The notes: generated from the sequence alone by a model not told the origin. Counted from the first letter of the stretch, positions 8,261-16,778 are shown. The stretch is DNA of 33,188 nucleotides from Ignavibacteria bacterium (GCA_026417135.1 JAOADV010000020.1:1-33188); one strand, 5' to 3'. Numbers and translations are program-made.

Positions 8261-9607
8261 ATGCCGGTAAAGGTTAAATTGAAGACAATTACTCCGATAC
8301 ACATTGGAACTGGTTTTTCTGTTCTACCCGAAGACTATTTTCAAAAAGCTAATAAACTTTTCTTTATTAATAAAGATAATTGTTTAAGGTTCATTAAAGA
8401 AAAAGTTGGCTCGGAAAAATTTTATTTAAAATTTAATGAATGGATAGAGGAAATTTCATTCAAGCTTGAAGGAGAAGGTGGCAGAAAACCCCGAAAAGAA
8501 TTTAAACTTTCCATTTTGGATTTTGTCAAGAAACATTTAAATGAAGAACAACTTTATAATGAGTTATGTTCCCAAATTCCGATCGATAATAGTTTGTATC
8601 ATTATTATCTTTATTCTAATGCTGTACCAAAACGTGAGACTAACCCTCATATTAAAACTGCCGACAATTTACCATATATCCCTGGCAGTTCAGTGAAAGG
8701 ACTATTAAGAAACTGTTTAACCAACTTAGTGGTTAATGAGCAAAATACCGTTCAAAAAATCTTAATAAATTATTTAGATAAATTTGAAAATGAGTTTAAA
8801 AGTAGTTCAAACAAACAACAAGTTATTCAAAAATTTAAAACCGATAAAGATTCTGTTGTGAACCAAATTTTTCAGTGTAAGAAAAGAAATAATCACAATA
8901 AAGAAGTTTTCGATGTTAAGTACGACTTGTTTAAGTTCATTCAAATAAGCGATTTTTACCCCGAAGAAAAGGACTGCCTTGTTCTAATTGAACCCACCAA
9001 TTTTACTGCTCGCGGCAAAACCGCAATGACCCCATTTTTGGAAGCAATAAAGGAGAATACGATACTTGAAGGTCAACTAACTGTTAAAGTTGACGAGTTA
9101 AAGGAGATACAAAAAAACTTAAAATCTTTACAGTCTGCAGGCAAATGGATTGAACTCGAAGAAAAATTTCGATTTCTTTTTGATATAGATTTTAACCATA
9201 TTTCGAATATCGATAATGACCAGTTTGAAAGGAAATTCATCGAAAGATTAACTCTTGCGGTGGAAGATTTTTCAAATGCAATCATAAACAAAGATATTCT
9301 TTGGATAAATAGAATTTCTAAATTTGACAACAAAGGAAAATTGATACATTTCTACGACAATTTGCCAACAAATGCTGTTAAAATTGGTTACTCGAGTGGT
9401 TTCCATTCTGTTACCATTTTTGACGCACTTACTTCCGAAAATTCAAATTCAAACAATGATTTAAAGAGCAAGTATGAACAATTCCTCCAAAAATTAAAAA
9501 TTTTAAAGACCAGAATTGACGAGTTTCCCAAACATAGAAAATTAGTAAAACTACCCAACAACGTAGAAGCAACATTTGGTTGGATTTCGATTGAATTTAT
9601 CTTATAG
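8261..9607 (+). CDS. csm5: Type III-A CRISPR subunit Csm5 (Cas7-like cap)
   Basis: The 448-residue protein fits Csm5, the RAMP subunit that caps the 3' end of the crRNA filament and is involved in crRNA maturation. It starts VKLKTITPIHIGTG, as in other Csm5 proteins, and has the Gly-rich motif IPGSSVKGLLR near 140-150. A second conserved segment FTARGKTAMTPF lies around 250. The ATG at 8261 was chosen over an upstream in-frame codon because GGAGGT (8250-8255) lies 5 bases before it and the csm4 stop ends 1 base earlier. The next gene begins directly after its stop codon. Confidence 0.94.
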   Translation: MPVKVKLKTITPIHIGTGFSVLPEDYFQKANKLFFINKDNCLRFIKEKVGSEKFYLKFNEWIEEISFKLEGEGGRKPRKEFKLSILDFVKKHLNEEQLYNELCSQIPIDNSLYHYYLYSNAVPKRETNPHIKTADNLPYIPGSSVKGLLRNCLTNLVVNEQNTVQKILINYLDKFENEFKSSSNKQQVIQKFKTDKDSVVNQIFQCKKRNNHNKEVFDVKYDLFKFIQISDFYPEEKDCLVLIEPTNFTARGKTAMTPFLEAIKENTILEGQLTVKVDELKEIQKNLKSLQSAGKWIELEEKFRFLFDIDFNHISNIDNDQFERKFIERLTLAVEDFSNAIINKDILWINRISKFDNKGKLIHFYDNLPTNAVKIGYSSGFHSVTIFDALTSENSNSNNDLKSKYEQFLQKLKILKTRIDEFPKHRKLVKLPNNVEATFGWISIEFIL

Positions 9608-10510
9608 ATGAATTCTCATATGAAAAATCTTAAATTAAGCTTAATCGATACACCCGAAAATTTTCAAATTTTAGAGATAATTTTGGAAAACGATGGCATT
9701 ATTTCCCCAGAAGAAATATCCAGCATTACAATTCCAGAAGAGATAAATTGGGCAAAAGGTATTGTTATTTTTGGTCGAGCCCCAATTTGGCTCTATTCTT
9801 ATCTTGTACACCGTTGTCACCCTTCTGCTTGGGTAGCAGTTTACGACCCGCGTTACGGTGGAATCGTTGTCGAAGCACATAAAACCGATTCTCCAAACGT
9901 TGGGGAAGTTTTAGAACAAGAGCGAATCTTGAAATATCGCAACTCTTTTTTGCAATCGAAAAAAATTATCGCTTTTCTTGGTAACCCGCACACTGGAAAG
10001 TCCGTTTTCCTTAGGGCTGTCCGAAGAAAATTAAGAGAAATATTACCAATAGATAAGTTTAATCGAGAATTATTTCTTATCAAAGCTTGCCCAGATGGAG
10101 AAGGCGATTGGTTCGAGGACTTAGGCGAAAAAGAAGGCAGAATTTATCGTTATAAAAATCAATTTACTTTGGATTTCGTGGATAAAGTTTGTAGGGATAT
10201 TGATAGTATCTCTAATGAAAAATCCTTGATTTTTGTAGACTGTGGTGGTAAAATCGATAAGTTCAATCAAATGATATTGAATAAATGCACTCATTCCATA
10301 ATTTTGGGAAGAGATGATGAATCGATGTCGGAATGGCGTGGTGCGGCTAAACTGTGTGAGTTAAATATCTTGTGCGAAGTAGAATCCTCGCTTGAATATG
10401 TATCGAAAATTCTTACCGTAAACCCTTTGAAAATAAAGTTTGGACCTTTGGATAGAAGTCAAAAACAATTTCCAGACCTTCCCAAGGAATTGATAGATAA
10501 ATTAGTTTGA
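9608..10510 (+). CDS. csx3: Csx3 ring nuclease domain fused to a P-loop ATPase
   Basis: The 300-residue protein has two parts. Residues about 48-95 form a Csx3 (Crn3) domain: GRAPIWLYSYLVHRCHPSAW, then VYDPR and VVEAH, with candidate active residues His68, His71, Asp80, Arg82 and His91. Csx3 proteins degrade cyclic tetra-adenylate and so switch off type III signalling. Residues 118-300 are a P-loop NTPase with a Walker A motif G-N-P-H-T-G-K-S (125-132), a conserved CPDGEGDWF (161-169) and a Walker B-like LIFVDCGGK (207-215). I recall Csx3-AAA fusions from other type III loci, so the fusion itself is probably not new. What the ATPase does is unknown to me. The ATG directly follows the csm5 stop. 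A second ATG four codons later is an alternative start. Neither has a ribosome site, which suggests coupling to csm5. Confidence 0.9.
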   Translation: MNSHMKNLKLSLIDTPENFQILEIILENDGIISPEEISSITIPEEINWAKGIVIFGRAPIWLYSYLVHRCHPSAWVAVYDPRYGGIVVEAHKTDSPNVGEVLEQERILKYRNSFLQSKKIIAFLGNPHTGKSVFLRAVRRKLREILPIDKFNRELFLIKACPDGEGDWFEDLGEKEGRIYRYKNQFTLDFVDKVCRDIDSISNEKSLIFVDCGGKIDKFNQMILNKCTHSIILGRDDESMSEWRGAAKLCELNILCEVESSLEYVSKILTVNPLKIKFGPLDRSQKQFPDLPKELIDKLV

Positions 10511-10517
10511 ACAATAA

Positions 10518-11711
10518 ATGAGATTTGGTTTATCATTTTTAGGAAAAGGCAACTATGAGGTAGCTACATATAGCTTTGCTAACCAAAAGGAGACAACTTC
10601 GCTTTTTCCATTTGCTTTTTGCAAATTTTTTCAAATTGAAAGATTGTATTTAGTAATGACGGACGAATCGAAACAAAAGAATTTCAATAATCTTAAAATT
10701 TTGTTCGAAAATGATGGAAATTCTTGCGAAATTTATGAGGTTTTAATACCTTTTGGCAGAAACGAGCTCGAATTGTGGAATATTTTTAATTCTATCGCAA
10801 ATGTTTTGCCAGAAAATTCTGAAATTTACTTCGATATAACACATTCTTTCCGTTCGTTACCTTTTATTGCTATCGCAATTTGCAATTACTTGTCTATTGT
10901 GAAAAATATTAATATTTCCAAGGTTGTTTACGGGGCATACGATGCAAGGGATGGCGATATAGCCCCTGTTTTCGATTTAACTCCGTTTCTCGAGTTGATT
11001 AGATGGTCGAATGCAGTAAATCAATTTATTAAATTTGGTAATTCGAAGGAACTTAGAAATTTAGTTGGCGAAATTAACAATCAAAGTTACAAGGCACAGG
11101 TTTCTTATAAACCTAAGGCATTAGGTTCCTTTGCTAATCATTTGAACGAAGTAACAACGGCATTGGCTGTTGCAAGAATAGAAGAATCTTTGAAACACGC
11201 AAATAAAATGCTCGAAAAACTCGATGATGTCGTAATTGATATTGAAAAAATAAGTAAGATACAACCTTTAAAATTATTGCTGGAGAAAATTAAAGAGAGA
11301 TTCCTCGGTTTTTGTGTGAAAGATGACAATATCTTTTCGAACGAGGGTTTTTCGGCTCAATTGAAAATGATTGAATATTATCTCGAAACTGAACAATATA
11401 TGCAAGCGATTTGTCTTGCGAGGGAAATAATTGTTTCGAAAATCGCAGCCGACAGAAATCTTTGCCCGAAAAAGAGAAGTGATAGGGAAAATGTTGAAAA
11501 AGAATTGAACGAGCTTGTCAAGGAATTGAGCGAAAAGTCCAACACAAAAAACGATTTAGCCAAACTATGGAGCGAAATTACAAGTACCCGTAACGATATT
11601 GCTCATTTAGGAATGAATGAAAACCCTTTGCGTGCTTCGAGAGCTATTGTTAATGTTAGAAATATATGTTTAAGACTAAGGAAATTTATTGAATCTGAAA
11701 TAATTAAGTAG
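10518..11711 (+). CDS. csx1: Csx1-type CARF-HEPN RNase (type III effector)
   Basis: The 397-residue protein has an N-terminal CARF domain with FDITHSFRSLP (105-115), the D-x-T-H-[GS]-F-R motif of the Csx1/Csx2 (TM1812-like) group that binds cyclic oligoadenylate. The helical C-terminal half ends in a HEPN domain with the RNase motif R-N-D-I-A-H (Arg358 to His363, RX4H). In this group, activator binding to CARF turns on unspecific RNA cutting. The active-site residues are present. It starts 7 bp after csx3 and is the last plus-strand gene of the operon. Its stop overlaps the stop of cas6, which faces it. No terminator lies between the two. Confidence 0.9.
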   Translation: MRFGLSFLGKGNYEVATYSFANQKETTSLFPFAFCKFFQIERLYLVMTDESKQKNFNNLKILFENDGNSCEIYEVLIPFGRNELELWNIFNSIANVLPENSEIYFDITHSFRSLPFIAIAICNYLSIVKNINISKVVYGAYDARDGDIAPVFDLTPFLELIRWSNAVNQFIKFGNSKELRNLVGEINNQSYKAQVSYKPKALGSFANHLNEVTTALAVARIEESLKHANKMLEKLDDVVIDIEKISKIQPLKLLLEKIKERFLGFCVKDDNIFSNEGFSAQLKMIEYYLETEQYMQAICLAREIIVSKIAADRNLCPKKRSDRENVEKELNELVKELSEKSNTKNDLAKLWSEITSTRNDIAHLGMNENPLRASRAIVNVRNICLRLRKFIESEIIK

Positions 11712-12501
11712 CAACATCGAGCATCCCGAAGCCCATTGAATTTTTTTGTCCGATGCCGCATTCATATGCAACTCTTTGAATCGAAGGATTTCCAAAAATT
11801 TTGACTGGGCACAAAAATCCTTTTACTTTTGTTTCCTCTTTTTTTCCTTCCGCAAGCGTAATCAATTTACTTACGTTTTCGGCGCCTCCTTTCGTTTCTA
11901 TGTATTTTTTGTCCAAGATGATTTCAAGCTTATCGACATATTCTTTTTTAAAAACAATTTCGTATTTCTTTTTTAAATTGTTAGCTAAATTTTCTTCGAC
12001 TCCAATTTCGTCCACCCGATAATAATGTTCAACAAGTTCGTTATTTCTTTCCACAACAGTTGACGAAACTGTTGGCGACAACATTAGATAGTTCATTTCG
12101 TTGCTGAATTCGGGTTCTGGGATAAGACCGGCAGACTTCAAGATAAATTCGGCACCAACATAGTTATTTGCAATAACGATTTTCCGTTTTATCATAGCAC
12201 CTATTAGGAAATTTTCGATTATTGAGTATTCGAATGGCGAAGAAAAAAGGAACCAGCATCCGTCTGTGCTATGAATTTTGTCGCCTTCAATTTGAAATTT
12301 TTTAAAAAACAAGCGGGAGAAAGTGAATAACTTCAATTTTTTCCCATCTGGTGTTATAAAGCCTTTGTCGTGTAACCACTTAGAAAAACTTGGAGAACTT
12401 TCGTAAAAAATTTGATATAGTGCTGAACCCAGAGGGTAGTTGTAATTTACTGGGATTGTGAAATGCCGTTTAACTGATTTTAGTCTTATTTCTAATCTCA
12501 T
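11704..12501 (-). CDS. cas6: CRISPR repeat endoribonuclease Cas6
   Basis: The 265-residue protein matches Cas6, which cuts the precursor crRNA within each repeat to leave an 8-nt handle for the Csm complex. It opens with a RAMP strand (RLEIRLKSVKR) and ends with the Gly-rich loop CGIGQKNSMGFG (248-259), the diagnostic Cas6 C-terminal motif. His44 in SKWLHDKGF is a candidate general acid, as in other Cas6 proteins. The gene is on the minus strand, convergent with csx1 and overlapping it by 8 bp, so it is transcribed separately from the csm operon and may be read from its own promoter in 12502-12690. No ribosome site is visible before its ATG. Confidence 0.93.
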   Translation of the reverse strand: MRLEIRLKSVKRHFTIPVNYNYPLGSALYQIFYESSPSFSKWLHDKGFITPDGKKLKLFTFSRLFFKKFQIEGDKIHSTDGCWFLFSSPFEYSIIENFLIGAMIKRKIVIANNYVGAEFILKSAGLIPEPEFSNEMNYLMLSPTVSSTVVERNNELVEHYYRVDEIGVEENLANNLKKKYEIVFKKEYVDKLEIILDKKYIETKGGAENVSKLITLAEGKKEETKVKGFLCPVKIFGNPSIQRVAYECGIGQKNSMGFGMLDVAT

Positions 12502-12690
12502 TTTATGATTTTAATTTTTCCCATATACCATTTGGTTACCAAGATTATAATATTCATTTCGGAATTGATTATGATTTTGAAAAATTTGCATTGGTTACTC
12601 GGCATAATTTACATTCGGAACTATTTAAAAATACTTGCTACGAGGTAAAATTTCAAAATATTCAATTTACAAAATTTTTGATTGTCTAAG
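12502..12690. other. Intergenic region upstream of cas6
   Basis: This 189-bp AT-rich stretch lies between the kinase-like gene (ends at 12691) and cas6, both on the minus strand. No open frame, hairpin with a T run, or clear promoter box could be supported by eye. It is the only place for a cas6-specific promoter, otherwise cas6 depends on read-through from the kinase-like gene. Confidence 0.4.
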
Positions 12691-13662
12691 TTATTTTCTG
12701 GGGAAATTGGTTTCGAGCATATCGGCATAATCTTCGAGAAATTCTTTGATATTTGAATAAAATGCAACTGGTCGTATTGTAAAGTGAAGCAAAAGATTAC
12801 TTAACTTTTCTGGTATGTAAGGATAAAGTTTCTTTAAGTTCATAATTCGGTAATTGTAGAAAGCTGATGAATCTTCGTAGCTAAGTGATTTTTTTATCGA
12901 TTCGGTAAATTCATTCCCTTTTTGAACTTGGTCGAAAGTCTTTATACCTTTTGCAACAGCATAAGAAACAATATTCCCACAAGTCCACAAATCGAAATCG
13001 GAGACATCTTGCATTAAGTCGAAATCTATCCAGCGAAAATTCCCAGTCTCTGCTTCGACAATTATATGGTCCGTTCGGATATCGCCGTGGCACAAATTGT
13101 TTTCGTGAAGATATTCAATTGCTTTAAAAGATTCAAAAAGTTTCCAAAGTATTGCGGGTAAATCTTCTTGAAAATACTCGAAATGTGGCTTTTCGTTCAA
13201 TGGTATATACTGGAAGAAAGATTTTCCTTTAATAAAATCTATTATTCTAACTGCGTTTCCTTTTTCGTCGTAGCAGATTTTGCCTTGCATAAATCTTTTG
13301 TCTTCGCGCACCAAATTCAAGACTTTTCCTTCCTTTTCGGGATTTCGGTAGCAACGAATTTTTAAAATTCCTATGTGTACGTAGAATGATTCGTGGAAAA
13401 CGGTTTTAATTATTTTTTCGGACTTGTTGTTCAAATCGATAACATTAAAGACCCAATATTTTGGTTGGTCTTCTATACCAAATCTTTGCTCTTTCATATT
13501 TCCACGAACCACATAGTCGCCGCATTCCAATCGGATGATATCGCCCGGTCTGATTTTCATCCAATCGGTTGTATCGGTTACGATGTTAATTCTGTTTGGA
13601 TTGAGCTTCCAACCCAGAATTTGTCTTACTCTTTCAACAAGGTACTCCTTTTCCGTTACCAT
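12691..13662 (-). CDS. Protein-kinase-like fold protein (HGD-type), function unknown
   Basis: The 323-residue product has a kinase-type catalytic segment: YLHENNLCHGDIRTDHIIV with His192-Gly193-Asp194, then WIDFD with Asp213 in place of the DFG Asp. This is the pattern of HGD kinases and aminoglycoside/choline-kinase relatives. The usual Asn after the catalytic Asp is replaced by His199. No Gly-rich loop is clear in the N-terminal part, although a small beta region (about 38-105) with VHIGILKIRCYR could be an N-lobe. Substrate is unknown and it may be atypical or inactive. It overlaps the end of the upstream MmcQ-like gene by 29 bp, so they are cotranscribed. The neighbour cas6 does not by itself imply a CRISPR role. 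Confidence 0.8.
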   Translation of the reverse strand: MVTEKEYLVERVRQILGWKLNPNRINIVTDTTDWMKIRPGDIIRLECGDYVVRGNMKEQRFGIEDQPKYWVFNVIDLNNKSEKIIKTVFHESFYVHIGILKIRCYRNPEKEGKVLNLVREDKRFMQGKICYDEKGNAVRIIDFIKGKSFFQYIPLNEKPHFEYFQEDLPAILWKLFESFKAIEYLHENNLCHGDIRTDHIIVEAETGNFRWIDFDLMQDVSDFDLWTCGNIVSYAVAKGIKTFDQVQKGNEFTESIKKSLSYEDSSAFYNYRIMNLKKLYPYIPEKLSNLLLHFTIRPVAFYSNIKEFLEDYADMLETNFPRK

Positions 13663-14023
13663 CTTCCATAAATTCGATGATTTGCTTTTGTTTGTATTTC
13701 GGAAGTTTTTTCACAACTTCAATAAACGATTTATCGATTAATTCTTTTACGAATGTTTCGGAAATAGTATCGACGAGCGAAACCGTTATCCAATGTTTTT
13801 TGTTCATATGGTAACCCGGTGAAATAAATTGGTAGTTTTCGACGTAACTCACGACTTCGTGTGGCTTTAGTTTGAGATTGAGTTTAATTGGAATTGAAGA
13901 TAAGTCGAAAAGAGCAAACATCTTATCGAAAACTTTGAAAACAAGGGTGGTTTCGTCGAATGGAAAATCGTCGTATGTATAAGGTTTCGAAAGACAGTGG
14001 TTAATTAAAATTGCTACATCCAT
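13634..14023 (-). CDS. MmcQ/YjbR family protein
   Basis: The 129-residue product matches the MmcQ/YjbR family (CyaY-like fold, often described as putative DNA-binding). Its hallmarks are visible in order: LSKPYTYDDFPFDETTLVFKV, then DKMFALFDL, the LKLKPHEV segment, and GYHMNKKHWITV near the middle. The length is standard. It is the first gene of a minus-strand pair with the kinase-like gene, whose start lies inside its last codons in another frame. Upstream, 86 bp separate it from the divergent glutamine-synthetase-like gene. Its physiological role is not established. Confidence 0.88.
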   Translation of the reverse strand: MDVAILINHCLSKPYTYDDFPFDETTLVFKVFDKMFALFDLSSIPIKLNLKLKPHEVVSYVENYQFISPGYHMNKKHWITVSLVDTISETFVKELIDKSFIEVVKKLPKYKQKQIIEFMEDGNGKGVPC

Positions 14024-14109
14024 ATTCTAATTTCAACAAAAAGCGGAAAGCATTTTTTACCTTAAATATAATTAACTTGCAATTTATGTTGAACATAAAA
14101 TAATAAAAT

Positions 14110-15654
14110 ATGCAAAATTCGGATTATTACCTTAGCTTGAGTAATCCAATATCGAAAATTGCTGGTAAACCACGTGAAGAATTAATACGAGAAGATTTTT
14201 TAAAGATTATCGAAAAATTAGAGCTTGAACGGATTACATTGCATTTCGTTGCAAGCGATGGTCGTTTACGGCAAATACAGCTGCCGATTCAAAGTCGTTA
14301 TCAAGTTGAATCTTTACTTGCAAATGGGGAACGAGTCGATGGGTCGTCCCTTTTTAAAGGTTTTGTAAAAGTCGGAAAATCCGACCTTTATGTTGTCCCG
14401 GTTTACAAGACTGCCTTTATTAATCCTTTCGATAGCAAAAGCTTGAATTTTATGTGTAGGTTTTTCGATAAAGATGGCGAGCTTGCTTCTTTCACTCCCG
14501 ACAATATACTTGCAAAAGCCCATAGACTTCTTGTCCAAAGGACAGGATTTGATATTAAAGCGCTCGGGGAGCTTGAGTTCTATATCATATATACAAATGC
14601 TAACAAAATTTATATGCAAAGCAAACAAGATGGCTACCATTCGAGTCCACCATTTGCTAAAACCACTCCAATCTTAAATGAAATATCTTCTTCGATTGCA
14701 AGAATCACAAGCTCAGTAAAATATTCCCATAACGAGGTTGGTTATATTGAATCCTTCAATAGTGAACTACCAGAGTTAAATGGAAAAACTGGTGAACAAG
14801 TCGAAATAGAATTCAATTTGGCAGACATTGAAGATATGGCAAGTTACATTGTGTTGTCTTCCTGGGTCATTCGTAATGTTGCCTATAAAAACAATATGAT
14901 TGCGACTTTTTTCCCGAAAGTCGATATCGGTCATGCTGGTAATGGATTACATTTTCATTTAGCTTTATTAAAGGATGGAAAAAATGTTTTAATCGATAGC
15001 GAAGGAAACTTAAGCGATGATGCTTTGAAATTAATTGGCGGGCTATGTCATTACGCCCCAAGTTTAACAGCTTTTGGGAATACAGTTGCTGCTTCGTACT
15101 TTCGCCTTGTTCCTGGGCAAGAAGCACCAACCAAAGTTTGTTGGAGTCAATTCGACCGAAGCGCATTGATTAGAGTGCCTTTGGGATGGTCCAAAGTAAG
15201 CAATTTGGCAAGCAAGGTTAATCCACAACAAAAAAGCGATTTTCGTTTTATCGACTCACCTCAAACAATTGAATTTCGTAGCCCCGACGGAAGTGCTTTT
15301 GTATATTTACTTCTTGCTGGTATCACCTTAGCCGTTGAATGGGGGCTTACTAATGCACAAAGAGCAATAAATATTGCGAAGTTGTATAATGTTTCCGATG
15401 GTACCCCAAGTTCTTTGGAGCAAGAGCTTGAAGTTCTTGGAACAAGTTGCGTCGAGTCTGCCGAAAAATTACTTCGTCATCGCCAACATTACGAGCGCGA
15501 AGGGGTTTTTCCACCCGAAGTTATTGATTACTATGCAAAACTGCTTCTTTCTGAAAACGATAAGGATTTGAACCAAAGGCTTATATCTATGCCCGAAGAG
15601 GAAAGAATTATTGAATCCCGTAGAATAATGCATCGGAACTTGTATAAATGCTAA
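14110..15654 (+). CDS. Glutamine synthetase family protein (divergent)
   Basis: The 514-residue product has the glutamine synthetase architecture. An N-terminal beta-grasp part contains VDGSSLFKGF, with the Asp and Ser that help bind ammonium. The catalytic part has ELEFYI, GNGLHFHL, RLVPGQEAP, DRSALIRVP and IEFRSPDGSAF. The family makes glutamine from glutamate, ammonia and ATP. Several normally conserved positions differ: NS before Y-x-RLVPG is AA, NRSA is DRSA, and the Asn of the last motif is Ala. It may be an ordinary lineage-specific enzyme or a gamma-glutamyl ligase for another amine, so no symbol is given. It faces the TPR-like gene with only 2 bp between the two stop codons and no terminator. 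Confidence 0.88.
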   Translation: MQNSDYYLSLSNPISKIAGKPREELIREDFLKIIEKLELERITLHFVASDGRLRQIQLPIQSRYQVESLLANGERVDGSSLFKGFVKVGKSDLYVVPVYKTAFINPFDSKSLNFMCRFFDKDGELASFTPDNILAKAHRLLVQRTGFDIKALGELEFYIIYTNANKIYMQSKQDGYHSSPPFAKTTPILNEISSSIARITSSVKYSHNEVGYIESFNSELPELNGKTGEQVEIEFNLADIEDMASYIVLSSWVIRNVAYKNNMIATFFPKVDIGHAGNGLHFHLALLKDGKNVLIDSEGNLSDDALKLIGGLCHYAPSLTAFGNTVAASYFRLVPGQEAPTKVCWSQFDRSALIRVPLGWSKVSNLASKVNPQQKSDFRFIDSPQTIEFRSPDGSAFVYLLLAGITLAVEWGLTNAQRAINIAKLYNVSDGTPSSLEQELEVLGTSCVESAEKLLRHRQHYEREGVFPPEVIDYYAKLLLSENDKDLNQRLISMPEEERIIESRRIMHRNLYKC

Positions 15655-15656
15655 TT

Positions 15657-16079
15657 TTAAAGTTCAAGCTTTTTGAATTTAAAACTTGTAGGCAATTGGA
15701 TAAAACAAAAAACCGAGTTACATAGTATTTTTTCTTCCCATCGGTTAATTTCATTTTCACTTTCTAATGGAGCGTCCCCTTCTGGAATCGTCGATAGTTC
15801 TTTTTTTGTTTCGGTAAATTTTGATTTTTCTTTTAAAGTTGAATTTAAGTTTTTTATCGTTTTGTTGAATGGGAAGCTTTCGTAAGCTTTTTCTGCGAGT
15901 AATCGGGCTTTATCAAACTCTTCTAAGTGTATGTAGGCGGAAATTAGTGAGATATGAATGAATGGAAACTCGGGGAATTTTTCTATACCATTTTCACATA
16001 ATTTGGAGACATTATGCCAATTTTGTTCGATTATATTCTTTCGTATCTCTTCGAGCAATTTCGATAGATTTGAGTCCAT
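15657..16079 (-). CDS. Small TPR-like protein
   Basis: The 140-residue product has at least one TPR-type helix pair: WHNVSKLCENGIEKFPEFPF followed by IHISLISAYIHLEEFDKARL and AEKAYESFPFN, which show the W/L/G-Y-A-F/A-P spacing of tetratricopeptide repeats. After about residue 80 the sequence is polar and lacks a recognisable domain. It has no signal peptide or membrane segment, so it is probably a cytoplasmic binding protein of unknown partner. It starts 3 bp after the stop of the Bax-inhibitor-1 gene on the same strand and is likely cotranscribed with it. Confidence 0.7.
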   Translation of the reverse strand: MDSNLSKLLEEIRKNIIEQNWHNVSKLCENGIEKFPEFPFIHISLISAYIHLEEFDKARLLAEKAYESFPFNKTIKNLNSTLKEKSKFTETKKELSTIPEGDAPLESENEINRWEEKILCNSVFCFIQLPTSFKFKKLEL

Positions 16080-16082
16080 TAA

Positions 16083-16778
16083 TTATTCTCGGCGGCCAAA
16101 TAATCGAAGTAAGAATAGGAATAAGTTGATAAAATCTAAATAGAGCATTAGCGCTGCAAGTATAGAATATCGACCAAGAGCCTCGTTGTCCCCGCTTAGT
16201 TCGTAAAACATATTTTTTATTTTTTGTGTGTCGTATGCAGTTAAGCCAACAAAAATCAAGGCACCGATGATAGAAATTGCAAAATTGAGAGCACTGCTGG
16301 AAAGGAAAATATTTATTATAATTGCAATTATTACTCCAAATAACCCCATTATTAGAAAGCTTCCAAGTTTGGTTAAATCGCGTTTGGTTGTATATCCATA
16401 AAAACTCATTGCTGCAAACAAAGCTGCAGTTGTAAAGAATACATTCTGAATAATTACAGAAGTGTAAATAAGAAATATGGTCGATAAAGTTAGACCTGTA
16501 AGAAAAGAGTAAAAAATAAAAAGAAAGCCAGCAGTTCCGACTCTTAACCTCATTACCCTTGCAGAAAGGAATAAAACCAAACCAATCTGCCCTAAAAACA
16601 AAAACAACAGCAACAGTGGGTTAAGAAGAAAAAAATAGATAAGAGTTTCCGAAATGAAATATGCTGTAAAGCCAGACACCAACAAACCGCCTACCATCCA
16701 AGCATATGTTTTTTGGATGTATGACTGTAATGCAATCGAAAGAGATGGATTTTCGAACGAACTTAAATCCTGTCTCAT
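16083..16778 (-). CDS. Bax inhibitor-1/YccA family membrane protein
   Basis: The 231-residue product has seven hydrophobic segments and fits the Bax inhibitor-1 (TMBIM, YccA/YbhL) family of inner-membrane proteins. Typical motifs are the N-terminal YIQKTYAWMVGGLLVSG, the middle SFYGYTTKRDLTKLGSFL, and the C-terminal FVGLTAYDTQKIK with the conserved Asp of the family. Bacterial members include calcium-leak channels and an FtsH-interacting protein. The exact role here is open. AAAGG lies 5 bases before the ATG. It is the first gene of a pair with the TPR-like gene. Confidence 0.93.
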   Translation of the reverse strand: MRQDLSSFENPSLSIALQSYIQKTYAWMVGGLLVSGFTAYFISETLIYFFLLNPLLLLFLFLGQIGLVLFLSARVMRLRVGTAGFLFIFYSFLTGLTLSTIFLIYTSVIIQNVFFTTAALFAAMSFYGYTTKRDLTKLGSFLIMGLFGVIIAIIINIFLSSSALNFAISIIGALIFVGLTAYDTQKIKNMFYELSGDNEALGRYSILAALMLYLDFINLFLFLLRLFGRRE

